Source: Clostridium sp. K4410.MGS-306
GTDB lineage: Bacteria > Cyanobacteriota > Vampirovibrionia > Gastranaerophilales > Gastranaerophilaceae
Reading direction: 5' to 3'
DNA: 64,000 nucleotides
Assembly: GCA_000980375.1 (NCBI GenBank)
Contig: LARD01000002.1
Span: 1 to 64,000, forward strand
Positions 52,347 through 61,665 of this stretch are shown here, piece after piece; position 1 is the stretch's first letter; the number at the start of each line of letters is the position of its first letter. Both the position numbers and the translations under genes were made by a program. The notes under the pieces are model-generated. The model searched no databases, had not been told where the DNA came from, and worked only from the letters and a program-made list of their open reading frames with translations.

Positions 52347-53675
52347 CTAATTACGGCTGTCCGGTTTACCTATTCTCAAATTAACCGCAAAGAGGAATAA
52401 AAACACGGGTAAAATTTGAAGAATGATTCTGTCCATGGAGTTTTGCACAAGCCACGTGATATCGTGCGGCGAAAATAAATAAACCCCGAAATATCCCGCC
52501 GTGCAAAGCAAAAGGATTGCACACGAGAGCATAAAGGGAGTTTTGTTTATCTGTTTTATTCTGAAACCTTTAATGCAAAGCAAAGCAAGTGCAAACACAA
52601 GCAAAAACCTTGTAAAAGCCATAGACACAAAGGTTTTTAAAATGATAGCATATCTGCTCCAGTCAAAAGCAAAGTGGTATGTTTTGAGGATAAAGAACCC
52701 TGCCACAAGGTCGTTTGGCGTGTGTGCAAGGTATTTAAACCATGCAATAAAACATACGGACACAACGGCTGTGAGCAGTGTGAGTCCGGCTTTTTTATAC
52801 ATTTTTTTGTACAACATCCAGCCTAAAATAACCGCAAGCCAGATTAAAAAGAACATCATACCCTCATTTTTTGTCCACGCGCCAAGTGCTGCAAAAATTT
52901 CAGAGAGGAGGATGTATGAAAATTTTTCTTTTCTGAAATACAAAAACAAACATACAATACTGGACAAAAACATATAAGCAAGCGGAATGTCAGCGCATTG
53001 CGCAGCTCCATTTACAAGAAAAATATCCAGTATCATAAACACGGAAGTGACAACCACGGCAATTTTTGCGCTTTTAAAATACTCGAGCGCCTGAAACAGA
53101 AGATACACAAGCCCGAATGTGAAAAACATGGCTATAGTAATATTTACTGCGTAATTTTCTCCTCCGGCATAATTCCACAGTCCTGCTGTCAAAGACGGCA
53201 GCATAAGCGGATAATCGTTGTGCGACATAAAATGCGGAAGAGAAAACATATTCTGCCACAACGGTAGATTTGTGCTCAAAAACAGGGCCTTTATGTTCCA
53301 GATTCTGAATCCGTCCCAGCTTCCCATCGGGTTGTTTATAAAATATTTTAAGAAAATCAACACAGCATAAAGATTCAAAAGATAAAACCAGCTCGAGAGC
53401 TTTTTGAATTTGTGTTTGCTCATATCCGGTTTTTCTTCGTTGTAATACAAAAGTGCCAGCACAATCATCAAGATTGTCTGTATGATAGCTGTAGTTTTAA
53501 AGCTGTTTACATTAAAATACAGGCACAAAAAATAGAGAATCGAGCTTATGCCAAACCCCAGAGGTATGGAAAACAAAAGCCTGAAGCGAAGCTCCATTTC
53601 TCTTTCTATGCAGGAGACCGCAAAGTAGCCCGTGAAAAGTGTAACTAAAAATCCGTATACAAACCCGAGTATCAT
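52347..53675 (-). CDS. Polytopic membrane protein, GT-C glycosyltransferase-like
   Basis: A 442-residue integral membrane protein with about 11-12 hydrophobic segments. The loop after the third or fourth helix (MGSWDGFRIWNIKALFLSTN) carries an acidic residue typical of GT-C/PMT-type glycosyltransferases, and HFMSHNDYPLMLPSLTAGLW resembles the same superfamily. It is probably a polyprenol-phosphate-sugar-dependent glycosyltransferase for an envelope glycan or protein. It overlaps the next gene upstream (53672) by 4 bp. The substrate cannot be predicted. Confidence 0.65.
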   Translation of the reverse strand: MILGFVYGFLVTLFTGYFAVSCIEREMELRFRLLFSIPLGFGISSILYFLCLYFNVNSFKTTAIIQTILMIVLALLYYNEEKPDMSKHKFKKLSSWFYLLNLYAVLIFLKYFINNPMGSWDGFRIWNIKALFLSTNLPLWQNMFSLPHFMSHNDYPLMLPSLTAGLWNYAGGENYAVNITIAMFFTFGLVYLLFQALEYFKSAKIAVVVTSVFMILDIFLVNGAAQCADIPLAYMFLSSIVCLFLYFRKEKFSYILLSEIFAALGAWTKNEGMMFFLIWLAVILGWMLYKKMYKKAGLTLLTAVVSVCFIAWFKYLAHTPNDLVAGFFILKTYHFAFDWSRYAIILKTFVSMAFTRFLLVFALALLCIKGFRIKQINKTPFMLSCAILLLCTAGYFGVYLFSPHDITWLVQNSMDRIILQILPVFLFLFAVNLRIGKPDSRN

Positions 53676-54121
53676 TTATTTATCCTTTTATACAAATATG
53701 TTTTTGCGTTGATTGTTTTTACTGTTTTAAAGCCTTTTGGCACAGACGGTGTTCTTTGATATGTGCCGATTACGTAGTTTTTGTCTGTATCATTTTTCAA
53801 AACCACGGGTGCAATCGCATACTGCGCAAGATAAAAGTCGCGTATGGAGTCTTGTATGTCAAAGACGCTTGCTTCGGGCGTGTCAGAGACAAAGCCTATC
53901 TGGGTTTCGTTTTTCAAATCTTCCACAGAGCCTAAGGCCTGTCTTATGTCAAAAACCTGTGTGTAGAAAGAGTTTTGCTTTATGTAATCAACAAAAAGCA
54001 TGGTGTAGGGTATTTGAAAAATCAAAAAGAAATATTTAATGTTCCATAAAATTAAAAATGCAAAAATTATGCGAAAAATGGTTCTGTCAGGGATTTTATG
54101 GAGTTTTGATATCATGACCAT
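53672..54121 (-). CDS. Small membrane-anchored hypothetical protein
   Basis: A 149-residue protein with one N-terminal hydrophobic segment (IIFAFLILWNIKYFFLIFQI), placing about 105 residues outside the membrane. This soluble part contains QIGFVSDTPEASVFD and KNYVIGTYQRTPSVP. It overlaps coaE upstream by 10 bp and the GT-C-like gene downstream by 4 bp. It probably assists the GT-C-like protein, because the two are translationally coupled. No family is recognised. Confidence 0.75.
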   Translation of the reverse strand: MVMISKLHKIPDRTIFRIIFAFLILWNIKYFFLIFQIPYTMLFVDYIKQNSFYTQVFDIRQALGSVEDLKNETQIGFVSDTPEASVFDIQDSIRDFYLAQYAIAPVVLKNDTDKNYVIGTYQRTPSVPKGFKTVKTINAKTYLYKRINK

Positions 54122-54702
54122 AGCCTTTCGAGGGTTTTTTCTATTTGTGTTTCAAGTTCAATAAGGTTGTTGTTGTTTTCGATTATGAAATCGGCCATGT
54201 TTCTTTTTTCTTCCTGCGAGACCTGCGCATTGATACGCTCTAATGCGTGCTCTAGGGGGTAGCCGTTTCTGTTCATCAGTCTTTGAAGACGCACTTTTTT
54301 GTCTGCACAAACAAGCACTGTTCTGTCAAAAAGATTTTGCATGTTTTCTTCAAACAAAAGCGGCACAGAGGCAATCACAATTTCTTCGTCTTCGTGTTCT
54401 TCAAAAAATTGTTTTATTTTTTCTTCCACAAGCGGGTGTAGAATGTCTTCCAGAGCTTCCATTTTTTCGGGGTCTGCAAAAACAATGAGCCCGATTTTGT
54501 GACGGCCCAGTCTGCCGTCATCGAGGAAAATGTCTTTTCCTTCAAAAAGTTTTTTTACTTTTTCGATTACTTCTTCGTTTTCGTCCATAAGACGGTGGCA
54601 AATCCAATCAGCGTCGATTACGGGGATGCCTTTTTTTTCGATGTAGCTTTGTACAATTGATTTACCGGAGGCAATATTGCCTGTGAGACCTACTTTTAAC
54701 AT
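54112..54702 (-). CDS. coaE: Dephospho-CoA kinase
   Basis: A 196-residue P-loop kinase for the last step of coenzyme A synthesis. Walker A GLTGNIASGKS is at residues 5-15. Further family features are DADWICHRLM, EDILHPLVEEKIKQF, VIASVPLLFE and the RLMNRNGYPLEHALERINAQ lid region. The length is standard. The start ATG 54702 has weak upstream AAAG. It is the first of a translationally coupled group of three with the two membrane-protein genes. Confidence 0.94.
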   Translation of the reverse strand: MLKVGLTGNIASGKSIVQSYIEKKGIPVIDADWICHRLMDENEEVIEKVKKLFEGKDIFLDDGRLGRHKIGLIVFADPEKMEALEDILHPLVEEKIKQFFEEHEDEEIVIASVPLLFEENMQNLFDRTVLVCADKKVRLQRLMNRNGYPLEHALERINAQVSQEEKRNMADFIIENNNNLIELETQIEKTLERLWS

Positions 54703-54727
54703 ACTCTGCCAACTTTCTGTAAGTTAA

Positions 54728-56176
54728 CTATTTTAATTCAAATACAGTTCCCTCTTTTGAATCTTTTAAAACAATATTGATTTTATCGAGCGAATTTCTT
54801 ATTTGGTCAGCCACGGCCCAGTTTTTTTGTGCGCGGGCTTCGTTTCGGACCTGTATTATTTTCTCCATAATCTCTTTTGCGTTTGCCTTTGCGATTATAT
54901 CTTTGTCTTCGATAAAATCAAATTCGTCAATGATTTCAGCGAGTTTTTCTTTGAGCTGGTTTTCGTCAAGCTCAACTTTTTCAAGGTCAAAACCAAGAAC
55001 GCGGGCAAGTTTTATCAGTATTGAAATATATTTTATTGCGTTATCTTTGTCGTTTTCGTCTTTGGCTTTGTTTGCTTTTGTGGCTGTTTCAAACAGTACT
55101 GCAAGCGCCTTTGAAGTGTTAAAATCATCATTCATTGCAGCTTTGAATTCTTCAATTTCGTCTGACTCTGCAACGTCAATGAGCGCGTCTTTGCCTACCC
55201 ATGCAAGTACGTTGTTTGCGGCATTTTTCAGCCTTTTTGCACCTGCTTGCGCAGCTTCGAGGGCTTCGTCATTAAATTCCACCGGCATTCTGTAGTTATT
55301 TGTCAGGATAAAGAACCTGATTGTGTTTGCGTCGTATTTGTCGAGCAAGCCTTCGATTGTGATAAAGTTGCCCAGTGATTTTGACATTTTTTCTTTGTTG
55401 ATTGTTACAAAACCGTTGTGCAGCCAGTATTTTACAAACCTGCAGCCGTTTGCGCACTCTGATTGTGCAATCTCGTTTTCGTGATGCGGAAAGATTAAAT
55501 CCGCACCGCCTGCGTGAATGTCGATTTCATCGGCAAGGTGGCGTTTGCTCATGGCCGAGCATTCAATGTGCCAGCCCGGTCTGCCCACACCCCACGGGCT
55601 TTTGTAGCCGAATTTTTCGTCTTTTTTCCACAGAGCAAAGTCCAGCGGGTCTTCTTTTTTGTCAGAAGTTTCTACCCTTGCTCCTGATTCTAGGTCATCA
55701 ATCGGCTGTTTGCTCAAGTATCCGTATCTTGGGAATTTTTTGACCCTGAAGTATACGTCTCCGTCAGCTTCGTAGGCATAGCCTTTGTCAATGAGGGTTT
55801 TAACCATTTTTATCATGTCGCCTAATGTCTTTGTTGCAAAAGGCTCAACGTCGGGTTTAAGGTTGTTGAGTTTTTTCATGGAGTCTGAAAAAATATCATA
55901 ATATTTTTTTGCGATTTCATCAGGCGTGCAGTTTTCTTTAACGGATTTGTTCAAAATTTTGTCGTCAACATCTGTCACGTTGCGGCAGTAAGTAACATCG
56001 TATCCGAGGAATTTAAGATATCTGTAGACAACATCCCACGTAATGTAGCAGCGCGCGTGGCCAAGGTGAGGGTGGTCATAAACTGTGGGGCCGCAAACGT
56101 ACATGTTCACTTTATTGCCGTTAATGGGGGTAAATTCTTCAACTTCGTTAGAGTAAGTATTAAATAATTTCAACAT
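54728..56176 (-). CDS. cysS: Cysteinyl-tRNA synthetase
   Basis: A 482-residue class I synthetase charging tRNA-Cys. The zinc site begins with YVCGPTVYDH (Cys28) and continues with GWHIECSAMS and HHENEIAQSE. The HIGH motif is HLGHARCY and the KMSKS motif KMSKSLGN. The anticodon-recognition domain and DALR-like C-terminus are present; the length is standard. It is followed on the minus strand by coaE after 25 bp. Extra demand for cysteine is evident from the Cys-rich proteins in this window, a circumstantial link only. Confidence 0.97.
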   Translation of the reverse strand: MLKLFNTYSNEVEEFTPINGNKVNMYVCGPTVYDHPHLGHARCYITWDVVYRYLKFLGYDVTYCRNVTDVDDKILNKSVKENCTPDEIAKKYYDIFSDSMKKLNNLKPDVEPFATKTLGDMIKMVKTLIDKGYAYEADGDVYFRVKKFPRYGYLSKQPIDDLESGARVETSDKKEDPLDFALWKKDEKFGYKSPWGVGRPGWHIECSAMSKRHLADEIDIHAGGADLIFPHHENEIAQSECANGCRFVKYWLHNGFVTINKEKMSKSLGNFITIEGLLDKYDANTIRFFILTNNYRMPVEFNDEALEAAQAGAKRLKNAANNVLAWVGKDALIDVAESDEIEEFKAAMNDDFNTSKALAVLFETATKANKAKDENDKDNAIKYISILIKLARVLGFDLEKVELDENQLKEKLAEIIDEFDFIEDKDIIAKANAKEIMEKIIQVRNEARAQKNWAVADQIRNSLDKINIVLKDSKEGTVFELK

Positions 56177-56254
56177 AATAAACTACCTGATTTGCTCGAA
56201 TATAAAATATATTACATCAAATCAAGGCATGTTAAAAGTACCCGTCGGGTAATA

Positions 56255-57985
56255 TCAACCTGTGATAGTAGTTTGTTTATCCTGATTCTGGTTTTTTTGC
56301 AGCTTTGCAAGTGATTCAAAGGCATTTTTCAGCTTGCTCTGTTCAGAGCGGTAGTTTTTGGCATAAATATCTGTCTGTTCGCCCACAACATTGAGCAGCC
56401 ATCCTGTCAAAAGACCTATAACAAGGTTCTTGGCGCCTGTCCAGCCTCTTAATGTGCCGTAGTATGACATTCCGATACCGCCGAGGATAGGTATGCCGCC
56501 AGTGAGAGTTCTTGAGATTCTTTCATCTTTGTCTTTTGAGTTTGCAACGAGCATTGCTGCCAGTGCTGCAGGGCCGATAATGCCCAGTACGTCTGTGGGG
56601 CCTGAGCCCACTCTTAATTCTGCAAGTTTTTCGTAAGTTATGTCTTCATGTTTTATTGCAGTGTTTAATTTATCATTTAATTTTGTCATAGATTTTTTTG
56701 CTGCCTGATATTCGGCAGAGTCTTTGCCTAGGATTGTTTTAATATCTGTCATAGCCTCCTGTGCCAAACCTTTTGCGTAAGATTCGGGTTTAATCAGGTC
56801 TTTCATGGCTGCAATTTTATCCAGAGTTGCTTTAGAAGAAGCAGGGTCTTTGGTTGATAAGACAGAAGCTTTTGAAAGCTCATCAAGGTTTGTTTGAATC
56901 TGTTTAAAGATTTTTTCTCTTGCAGCTTTTTCGCCATCGCCCGCCAGATTTTTTGCCTCATCAAGGTTTTTGGACAACTCTTTTACAATGTCCACAATCT
57001 TTTTGTTTGAAGAGTCCACGCTGACCTGTAAATCGTACAGAGCCTGTTTCATTGCGCTGTTTACGTCGGAGATATTGTTGGAAATTCTTGATTTGGACGA
57101 GTTGATTTGTTTGAATACAGCTTTTCTGTCTTTTGCAATTATATCTGTTGTAATGTAAGTTTTAAATTGTTTGAGGTTTTTAAAGAATCCGCCTTTTTGC
57201 TTGTAGAGCCTGTTGTACACTTCTGTATTAAGACCGTCGAGGTTTTTCCAGATGTTTTCGGAACGTGCCATGTGCTGTTGGGACGAGAACCCTGCCATGT
57301 ATTCGTTCATGATTTGCTGTGCTTTATCTTCCAGCTGTTTGGCTTTTGCGGGGTCTTTGGCCTTGATTTTTTGTGCAATACTTTTCAGGTTTGCACAAAA
57401 GTCTACTGCTGCGTATTCGGCGTCTTTGTATGCGTTGTTTTTGGTTTTGAGAGTGATTTTTTTGAAGTACTTGTTTATGCCGTCAGCGGCTTTTTTCATA
57501 CCCAGCTTGTCCATCCAGTGGTATGTAAAGCTGTCTTTTACAGCAGAAAAGTTGGAGCTTGCCTGAAGGCTGTCAGCCACAAACTGTACGCTTTTGCCTG
57601 TTTTGAGCTTAACTTTTTGGAGGAAAGTCAGGTCTTTTGACTTTGCGTTAAGGTCAAACACGGCTTTTTTTGCCCGTGCAGAGATTTTTGCAAGCCGTTT
57701 GGAAATTCCGCCCGAACCTTTGGACAAAGCTGCAAGTGTAAGCACTCCTAAAAGAAGCGTTCCGCCGACAGATGCGCTTATTATGCCCACAAGTTTTTTG
57801 GGGCTCATTTTTTCTTTTTCCTGCGTGTTTTGGCCGTTGTAGGTGTCAGGCTCAATGTCTCCGACTTTTACGGAAGCGATTGTAGCAGTTGAGTTTTTTT
57901 TGTCAGGGTTCGAAACAGAGCTGTATTGTCCTGTTTGCGTAAAAAAGTTTTTATATACGTTATTGTTAGAAAAATTTACTGACAT
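56255..57985 (-). CDS. Lineage-specific membrane protein with long coiled-coil region (576 aa)
   Basis: A 576-residue protein when started at ATG 57985 (MSVNFSNNNVYKNFFTQTG). A longer frame with 16 more residues is less likely. A hydrophobic segment lies at about 75-95 (LVGIISASVGGTLLLGVLTLAA). Between about 100 and 460 is a Lys/Ala/Asp-rich helical region with heptad-like pattern. Near the C-terminus are two further hydrophobic segments (GPAALAAMLVA, GGIPILGGIGMSYYG). A soft similarity to the opening MSVNF of other proteins in such genomes exists, but I recognise no family. The function is unknown; a structural envelope or cell-shape role is only a guess. Confidence 0.7.
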   Translation of the reverse strand: MSVNFSNNNVYKNFFTQTGQYSSVSNPDKKNSTATIASVKVGDIEPDTYNGQNTQEKEKMSPKKLVGIISASVGGTLLLGVLTLAALSKGSGGISKRLAKISARAKKAVFDLNAKSKDLTFLQKVKLKTGKSVQFVADSLQASSNFSAVKDSFTYHWMDKLGMKKAADGINKYFKKITLKTKNNAYKDAEYAAVDFCANLKSIAQKIKAKDPAKAKQLEDKAQQIMNEYMAGFSSQQHMARSENIWKNLDGLNTEVYNRLYKQKGGFFKNLKQFKTYITTDIIAKDRKAVFKQINSSKSRISNNISDVNSAMKQALYDLQVSVDSSNKKIVDIVKELSKNLDEAKNLAGDGEKAAREKIFKQIQTNLDELSKASVLSTKDPASSKATLDKIAAMKDLIKPESYAKGLAQEAMTDIKTILGKDSAEYQAAKKSMTKLNDKLNTAIKHEDITYEKLAELRVGSGPTDVLGIIGPAALAAMLVANSKDKDERISRTLTGGIPILGGIGMSYYGTLRGWTGAKNLVIGLLTGWLLNVVGEQTDIYAKNYRSEQSKLKNAFESLAKLQKNQNQDKQTTITG

Positions 57986-58050
57986 AACCTGCAAAAAAAT
58001 ATAATTTACCTGCCTACATGTAATTAAAAACATGAAGAAGGTAAAAATTG

Positions 58051-58896
58051 CTATTTAAGTTTGCATTGCAGACCTTTTTTAACAGCGAAATTTACAAATC
58101 TTTGCGGAAGAAAAGACATCAGCCTTGCAAAAATCGAGTCTTTGCCTATATTGTAGGACAGTTTCGGGTTTTTTGTTTTTAATACATGTGACACAAGTTT
58201 TGCAATATCAGAGGGTTTAAGCCCCTTGTCGTTGTTTTTTCTTGCGTTTTTCATCAAAAAATCAAACTCTTTTTCGTATTTCTTTTTGCCTTCTTCGCAC
58301 AAATGTTCTATGTTTTTGTCGCATTCATCCAGCGATTTGTTCCATATCGGGGTTTTTACAACGCCGGGTTTAATTGAGATAATTTTGAGATTCTGCATTT
58401 TGCACTCGAGTGACAGCGAGTTGAAAAACATATCCAGCGCGCGTTTTGATACACAATAAGGCGATACAAACGGGAAAATTCCGTAGCTTGCCATGGAGCT
58501 TATGTTTACTATTCTGGCGTCAGGCATGGCTTTCATCAAGGGTAAAGCCTTTTGTGCTATGCGTATCGCACCAAAGACGTTTACTTCAAACTGCTTTTTC
58601 AAAATATCGTACGGAATATATTCAACAGGCCCTGCAATGGCAATGCCTGCGTTGTTTACAAGTGCATAAAGGTTGTCTGTTTTTTGCATAATCTGCTCAA
58701 ACGCGCAGTTTACACTCTCCTCGCTTGTTACATCGAGAAAAATTGCCGTAATGTTTTCACTACAAGCCTCAATTGCTTCTTTGTCTTCCTGTTTTCTTAC
58801 ACCCGCAAAGACTTTATACCCTTCTTGTGCAAGCGTGAGCGCAGTTTCTTTCCCCAGACCGGAGGATGCACCTGTTACCAAAACAAATTTTTCCAT
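58051..58896 (-). CDS. Short-chain dehydrogenase/reductase
   Basis: A 281-residue NAD(P)-dependent SDR when started at ATG 58896, preceded by ACGGGAGAT. An upstream in-frame start at 59010 would overlap promoter element E and is rejected. The cofactor motif TGASSGLG is at residues 8-15. The NNAG segment (LVNNAGIAIAGPV), the catalytic Ser (NISSMASYG) and YCVSK are all present. The C-terminal part (LMSFLPQRFVNFAVKKGLQCKL) is hydrophobic and basic, as in SDRs acting on lipid-like substrates. The specific reaction cannot be named. Confidence 0.9.
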   Translation of the reverse strand: MEKFVLVTGASSGLGKETALTLAQEGYKVFAGVRKQEDKEAIEACSENITAIFLDVTSEESVNCAFEQIMQKTDNLYALVNNAGIAIAGPVEYIPYDILKKQFEVNVFGAIRIAQKALPLMKAMPDARIVNISSMASYGIFPFVSPYCVSKRALDMFFNSLSLECKMQNLKIISIKPGVVKTPIWNKSLDECDKNIEHLCEEGKKKYEKEFDFLMKNARKNNDKGLKPSDIAKLVSHVLKTKNPKLSYNIGKDSIFARLMSFLPQRFVNFAVKKGLQCKLK

Positions 58897-58981
58897 GATA
58901 TCTCCCGTAAATTTAATATTTATATTTTTTATCACAAAATATTTATAAAGTCTCAAAAAACAAAATGCACGGGTTGTTTTT

Positions 58982-59098
58982 TTGTAAACAAATATTACTG
59001 AAAATCGCAAATATAAAGAAATGTAAATACGAGTTTCTTGACGCCAAAAATCAAGCCCCGTAAGCTTTTCTGTAAGGTAAGTGACGGTGGGTTATGTC
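58982..59098 (+). promoter_or_regulatory. Shared prepilin promoter/leader element, copy E
   Basis: Contains CAAATATAAAGAAATGTAA, TTGACG at 59038-59043, a 17-bp spacer and TAAGCT at 59061-59066. Only two GTAAG pentamers follow, then GTGACGGTGG. The -10-like hexamer is 97 bp from ATG 59163. It is nearest to copy D. Confidence 0.75.
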
Positions 59099-59162
59099 AA
59101 GTTCTCCTTAAAAACTGCCGACACCCGTTATATCATGAAAGAATACTGTATTAGGAGAACAT

Positions 59163-61178
59163 ATGAAAAGATTTATTACACTCATGCGTCGAAAGGCTAA
59201 GGCGTTTTCGATGGCTGAAGCTTTAATCACCCTTTTGATAGTTTGTATTATTGTTCTTGCGAGTGTTCCTGTAATTACCAAAAAAAGACGTAATATGGAT
59301 AACTCACACGGAAAATATTTATGTACATTAAATAGCGCAGGAAACTATGTAGAATACTACAGCAGAGCTGCGATAGGCAAAGAAGAAGACCCTGACACAT
59401 GGCACGAAGTCACAAATTCCGGCTACAAAGATACCGTAAGCTGGTATAACTCAGATGGCCAGCTTCTTTCCAAGGAGCGCTTCCAGTGTAAATTCACACC
59501 GCCACCCGGAGCAAGAAACTTTAACGTAACCGTTATAGGCGGCGGTTCGGGCGGACGTGACGGCACCTCTGATTACAAAGAGCTGTTAAATGTCACCTAC
59601 CCCACATCAGGTTCTTTTACGGCAAAAGAAGAAAATGAATATTATAATATAATTCTCATCAGCGGAGGCGGTGGTGGCGGCGGTTCACCGCGTGACTGGA
59701 ATAACGGCTCTGCCGGCTACGGCGGCGGAGGCGGAGCAGGCGGAGTAATCCGTGCTGAAGAGTTGCATCTTGTTAAAAATGCTTCGTATTCATATTCCGT
59801 TGGCGGCGGCGGTGCCGGCGGCTGGGGCGTAATGCGCGGGTGCTGTAAACCTAACAAAACAGACCACGACAGAGCTCCAAGCGGCGGACCTTCCTCTTTT
59901 AGCGGTTCCAACAATGGTGAAACAGTCAATTTTTATATCCCGGGAGCACAAGGCGGTGACTCTATTGGTTGTACCAAAAAGAAATGCCGCGGAGGTGGAG
60001 CCGGCGGTGGTACATCAGGTAATAGTATCACCAGACAGTATGCTTCTGCCAAAGGCTCAGTTGTAGCATATGGCGGCCCGAGCGGTGCCGAAGGCAGCCA
60101 ATATTGCAGCGGATGCGGTGTATTACGTACCCGTAGCGGCGGCAAAAATAATGTTGATTCTTTCCAGGTGGATTCCAATAATTACCCGATTAAATACTCA
60201 TACGGTTCCGGCGGTGACGGCCGTGGACACGGAAGCGTTGAATATTCCGGTTTGGCGGGTTCATCAGGAGCATTGATTATCTCTCAATTAAATAAATTGT
60301 ACGGCAACGGCGGTAATGCCGGTAAAATCTCGTCCAGATTTGTTCCGTCTATAGAAGGCCACCTTGTTGCTTCTATACCTCTTGCTGCTAAATCAAATGA
60401 AGCAGGTAAACAGGTTGTAATAACCGCGTACAAAAACAAAACAAATAACGGAATATTAGCAAGAGCAGATGGCGGTGCGCTGCCAGGTACAAACAAAGAA
60501 GCTCCGACTGACGGTGAAGAATCGCCATGGACTTATAAGCACGCAGGTGTTGCGGCTCAAAGCTGTAGCGCCGTTACTAACGAAGGTGCGGGATATGAAA
60601 CCGTTAAAAAAGAAGTACAAAAATGCAAAAAAGTCGGTTGTGAATTGGATGAAGATTTTGATGTTGAATATTTGAAGCAACATAATACAAAAACCGAAAT
60701 AGAAGGAGCCGGTGCAGTTCCAGTGCTGCCTGCCGGTCTTGGCAAGTGGAGCTCAAATGAAGACGCTTATCTTGACATGGTTTTTGAGGCTCTGCCTTTA
60801 TCCAATGCTTCCGGAGCCAAGCTGGATGCATATTTAAAAACACTGAATATATATTATACAGATGCGTCAAAAGCACAGGGATTGATAAATGCAGACAGCT
60901 CAAACCTTGCACAATTTGACAATGCGGATGAATTTGATCAGACAGGTTGTTTTTATGATAACGACAGACTGATGTATACAAAGGTTTGTGTATCTTCTTA
61001 CTCAGACACAAAAGACGACAAAGTCTGGCATGCAGGCAGAAGACATCAGACTTGTCCTGCTGCGGGTGACGGTCAACAATTCGGTGCCGGCGGTGGCGGA
61101 GGCACTGTGGGAGATATCCCGGGTGTATTTGGCAAAGGCGGCAAAGGCGCGCCGGGTGCTATTATCATCGAATGGTAA
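59163..61178 (+). CDS. Glycine-rich prepilin-like protein (largest member, 671 aa)
   Basis: The 14-residue leader MKRFITLMRRKAKA precedes FSMAEALITLLIV. The helix ends VPVITKKRR. HGKYLCTLNSAG, CKFTPPPGARNFNVTVIGG and dense polyglycine (GGGGGGGSP, GGGGGAGG) follow. It shares the CTLNSAG subtype with the partial gene at 1. Unlike others it has a long Asp/Asn-rich insert at about 500-620 with an extra Cys cluster. The last residues are AIIIEW. AGGAGA precedes ATG 59163. It is a single-gene transcription unit with the shared element upstream and an ACAGTACTT-linked terminator downstream. Confidence 0.86.
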   Translation: MKRFITLMRRKAKAFSMAEALITLLIVCIIVLASVPVITKKRRNMDNSHGKYLCTLNSAGNYVEYYSRAAIGKEEDPDTWHEVTNSGYKDTVSWYNSDGQLLSKERFQCKFTPPPGARNFNVTVIGGGSGGRDGTSDYKELLNVTYPTSGSFTAKEENEYYNIILISGGGGGGGSPRDWNNGSAGYGGGGGAGGVIRAEELHLVKNASYSYSVGGGGAGGWGVMRGCCKPNKTDHDRAPSGGPSSFSGSNNGETVNFYIPGAQGGDSIGCTKKKCRGGGAGGGTSGNSITRQYASAKGSVVAYGGPSGAEGSQYCSGCGVLRTRSGGKNNVDSFQVDSNNYPIKYSYGSGGDGRGHGSVEYSGLAGSSGALIISQLNKLYGNGGNAGKISSRFVPSIEGHLVASIPLAAKSNEAGKQVVITAYKNKTNNGILARADGGALPGTNKEAPTDGEESPWTYKHAGVAAQSCSAVTNEGAGYETVKKEVQKCKKVGCELDEDFDVEYLKQHNTKTEIEGAGAVPVLPAGLGKWSSNEDAYLDMVFEALPLSNASGAKLDAYLKTLNIYYTDASKAQGLINADSSNLAQFDNADEFDQTGCFYDNDRLMYTKVCVSSYSDTKDDKVWHAGRRHQTCPAAGDGQQFGAGGGGGTVGDIPGVFGKGGKGAPGAIIIEW

Positions 61179-61228
61179 ACAGGTCCATTTCTTATTCACG
61201 AGAAATGTTTTCTAAAACAGTACTTATT

Positions 61229-61255
61229 GCCCTTGCTTTTGCAGGGGCTTTTTTT
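61229..61255 (+). terminator. Intrinsic terminator after prepilin gene
   Basis: GCCCTTGC (61229-61236) pairs with GCAGGGGC (61241-61248), with one G-U, followed by seven T. ACAGTACTT (61217-61225) lies just before it. Confidence 0.85.
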
Positions 61256-61360
61256 ATCTTTTTAAACTTTTGTAAACTTTGTTACAAAATTGGCAATTTA
61301 TTTGATTCACATGTTTTTATCTATATATAGAGTTTTAGTTAAAGGAACAATTATAAATTT

Positions 61361-61609
61361 ATGGCATTTGAAATTCCAAAAATTAATATGTTTCAACAAC
61401 CAATACAGCAGATAGGTGCTATAGGCGCACGCGGTACACAGGCAACAGGCGGTGTGCAAAAAACCGGCGGGCAAATGTTTGGCGGTCTGCAAGGCGGCAC
61501 TGCTGTAGATAATGAACTTGCTGATATGAGAAGATTCATTGGGCCGTATAACGGTACAGGCCAAATTCGACCGCAAAAAGCAGAGGCAAATTTATTTTAT
61601 CTGGCGTAA
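61361..61609 (+). CDS. Small Gly/Gln-rich hypothetical protein (82 aa)
   Basis: An 82-residue protein of low complexity: FEIPKINMFQQPIQQIGAIG, GGVQKTGGQMFGG, then DMRRFIGPYNGTGQIRP. There is no signal peptide or membrane span. AAAGGAAC precedes ATG 61361 by about 12 bases. It ends in the shared bidirectional terminator. It has no recognised family. Its position between a prepilin and the SLH protein suggests an envelope-related role, but nothing in the sequence proves it. Confidence 0.65.
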   Translation: MAFEIPKINMFQQPIQQIGAIGARGTQATGGVQKTGGQMFGGLQGGTAVDNELADMRRFIGPYNGTGQIRPQKAEANLFYLA

Positions 61610-61633
61610 ATAATTAAAAATATATAATCAAAA

Positions 61634-61665
61634 AAGAAGTCTGAATAATCAAGACTTCTTTTTTT
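61634..61665. terminator. Bidirectional terminator between two small genes
   Basis: AAGAAGTC (61634-61641) pairs with GACTTCTT (61653-61660), with A residues before and T residues after. It lies between converging genes and can serve both. Confidence 0.8.

Noticed and set aside
54777..55295. Plus-strand open frame opposite cysS
   Set aside because: It is Ser/Phe/Ala-rich, typical of reading the complement of a Lys/Glu/Asp-rich gene, and is fully contained in cysS.
58897..59010. N-terminal extension of the SDR protein
   Set aside because: The extra 38 residues cover prepilin element E and lack family similarity. The Rossmann motif starts right after ATG 58896, which has a ribosome site.
59717..60178. 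Reverse-strand proline-rich open frames opposite the glycine-rich genes
   Set aside because: They are complement readings of GGC/GGT-type glycine codons, which read as proline/alanine-rich frames on the other strand. They have no ribosome sites or family similarity.
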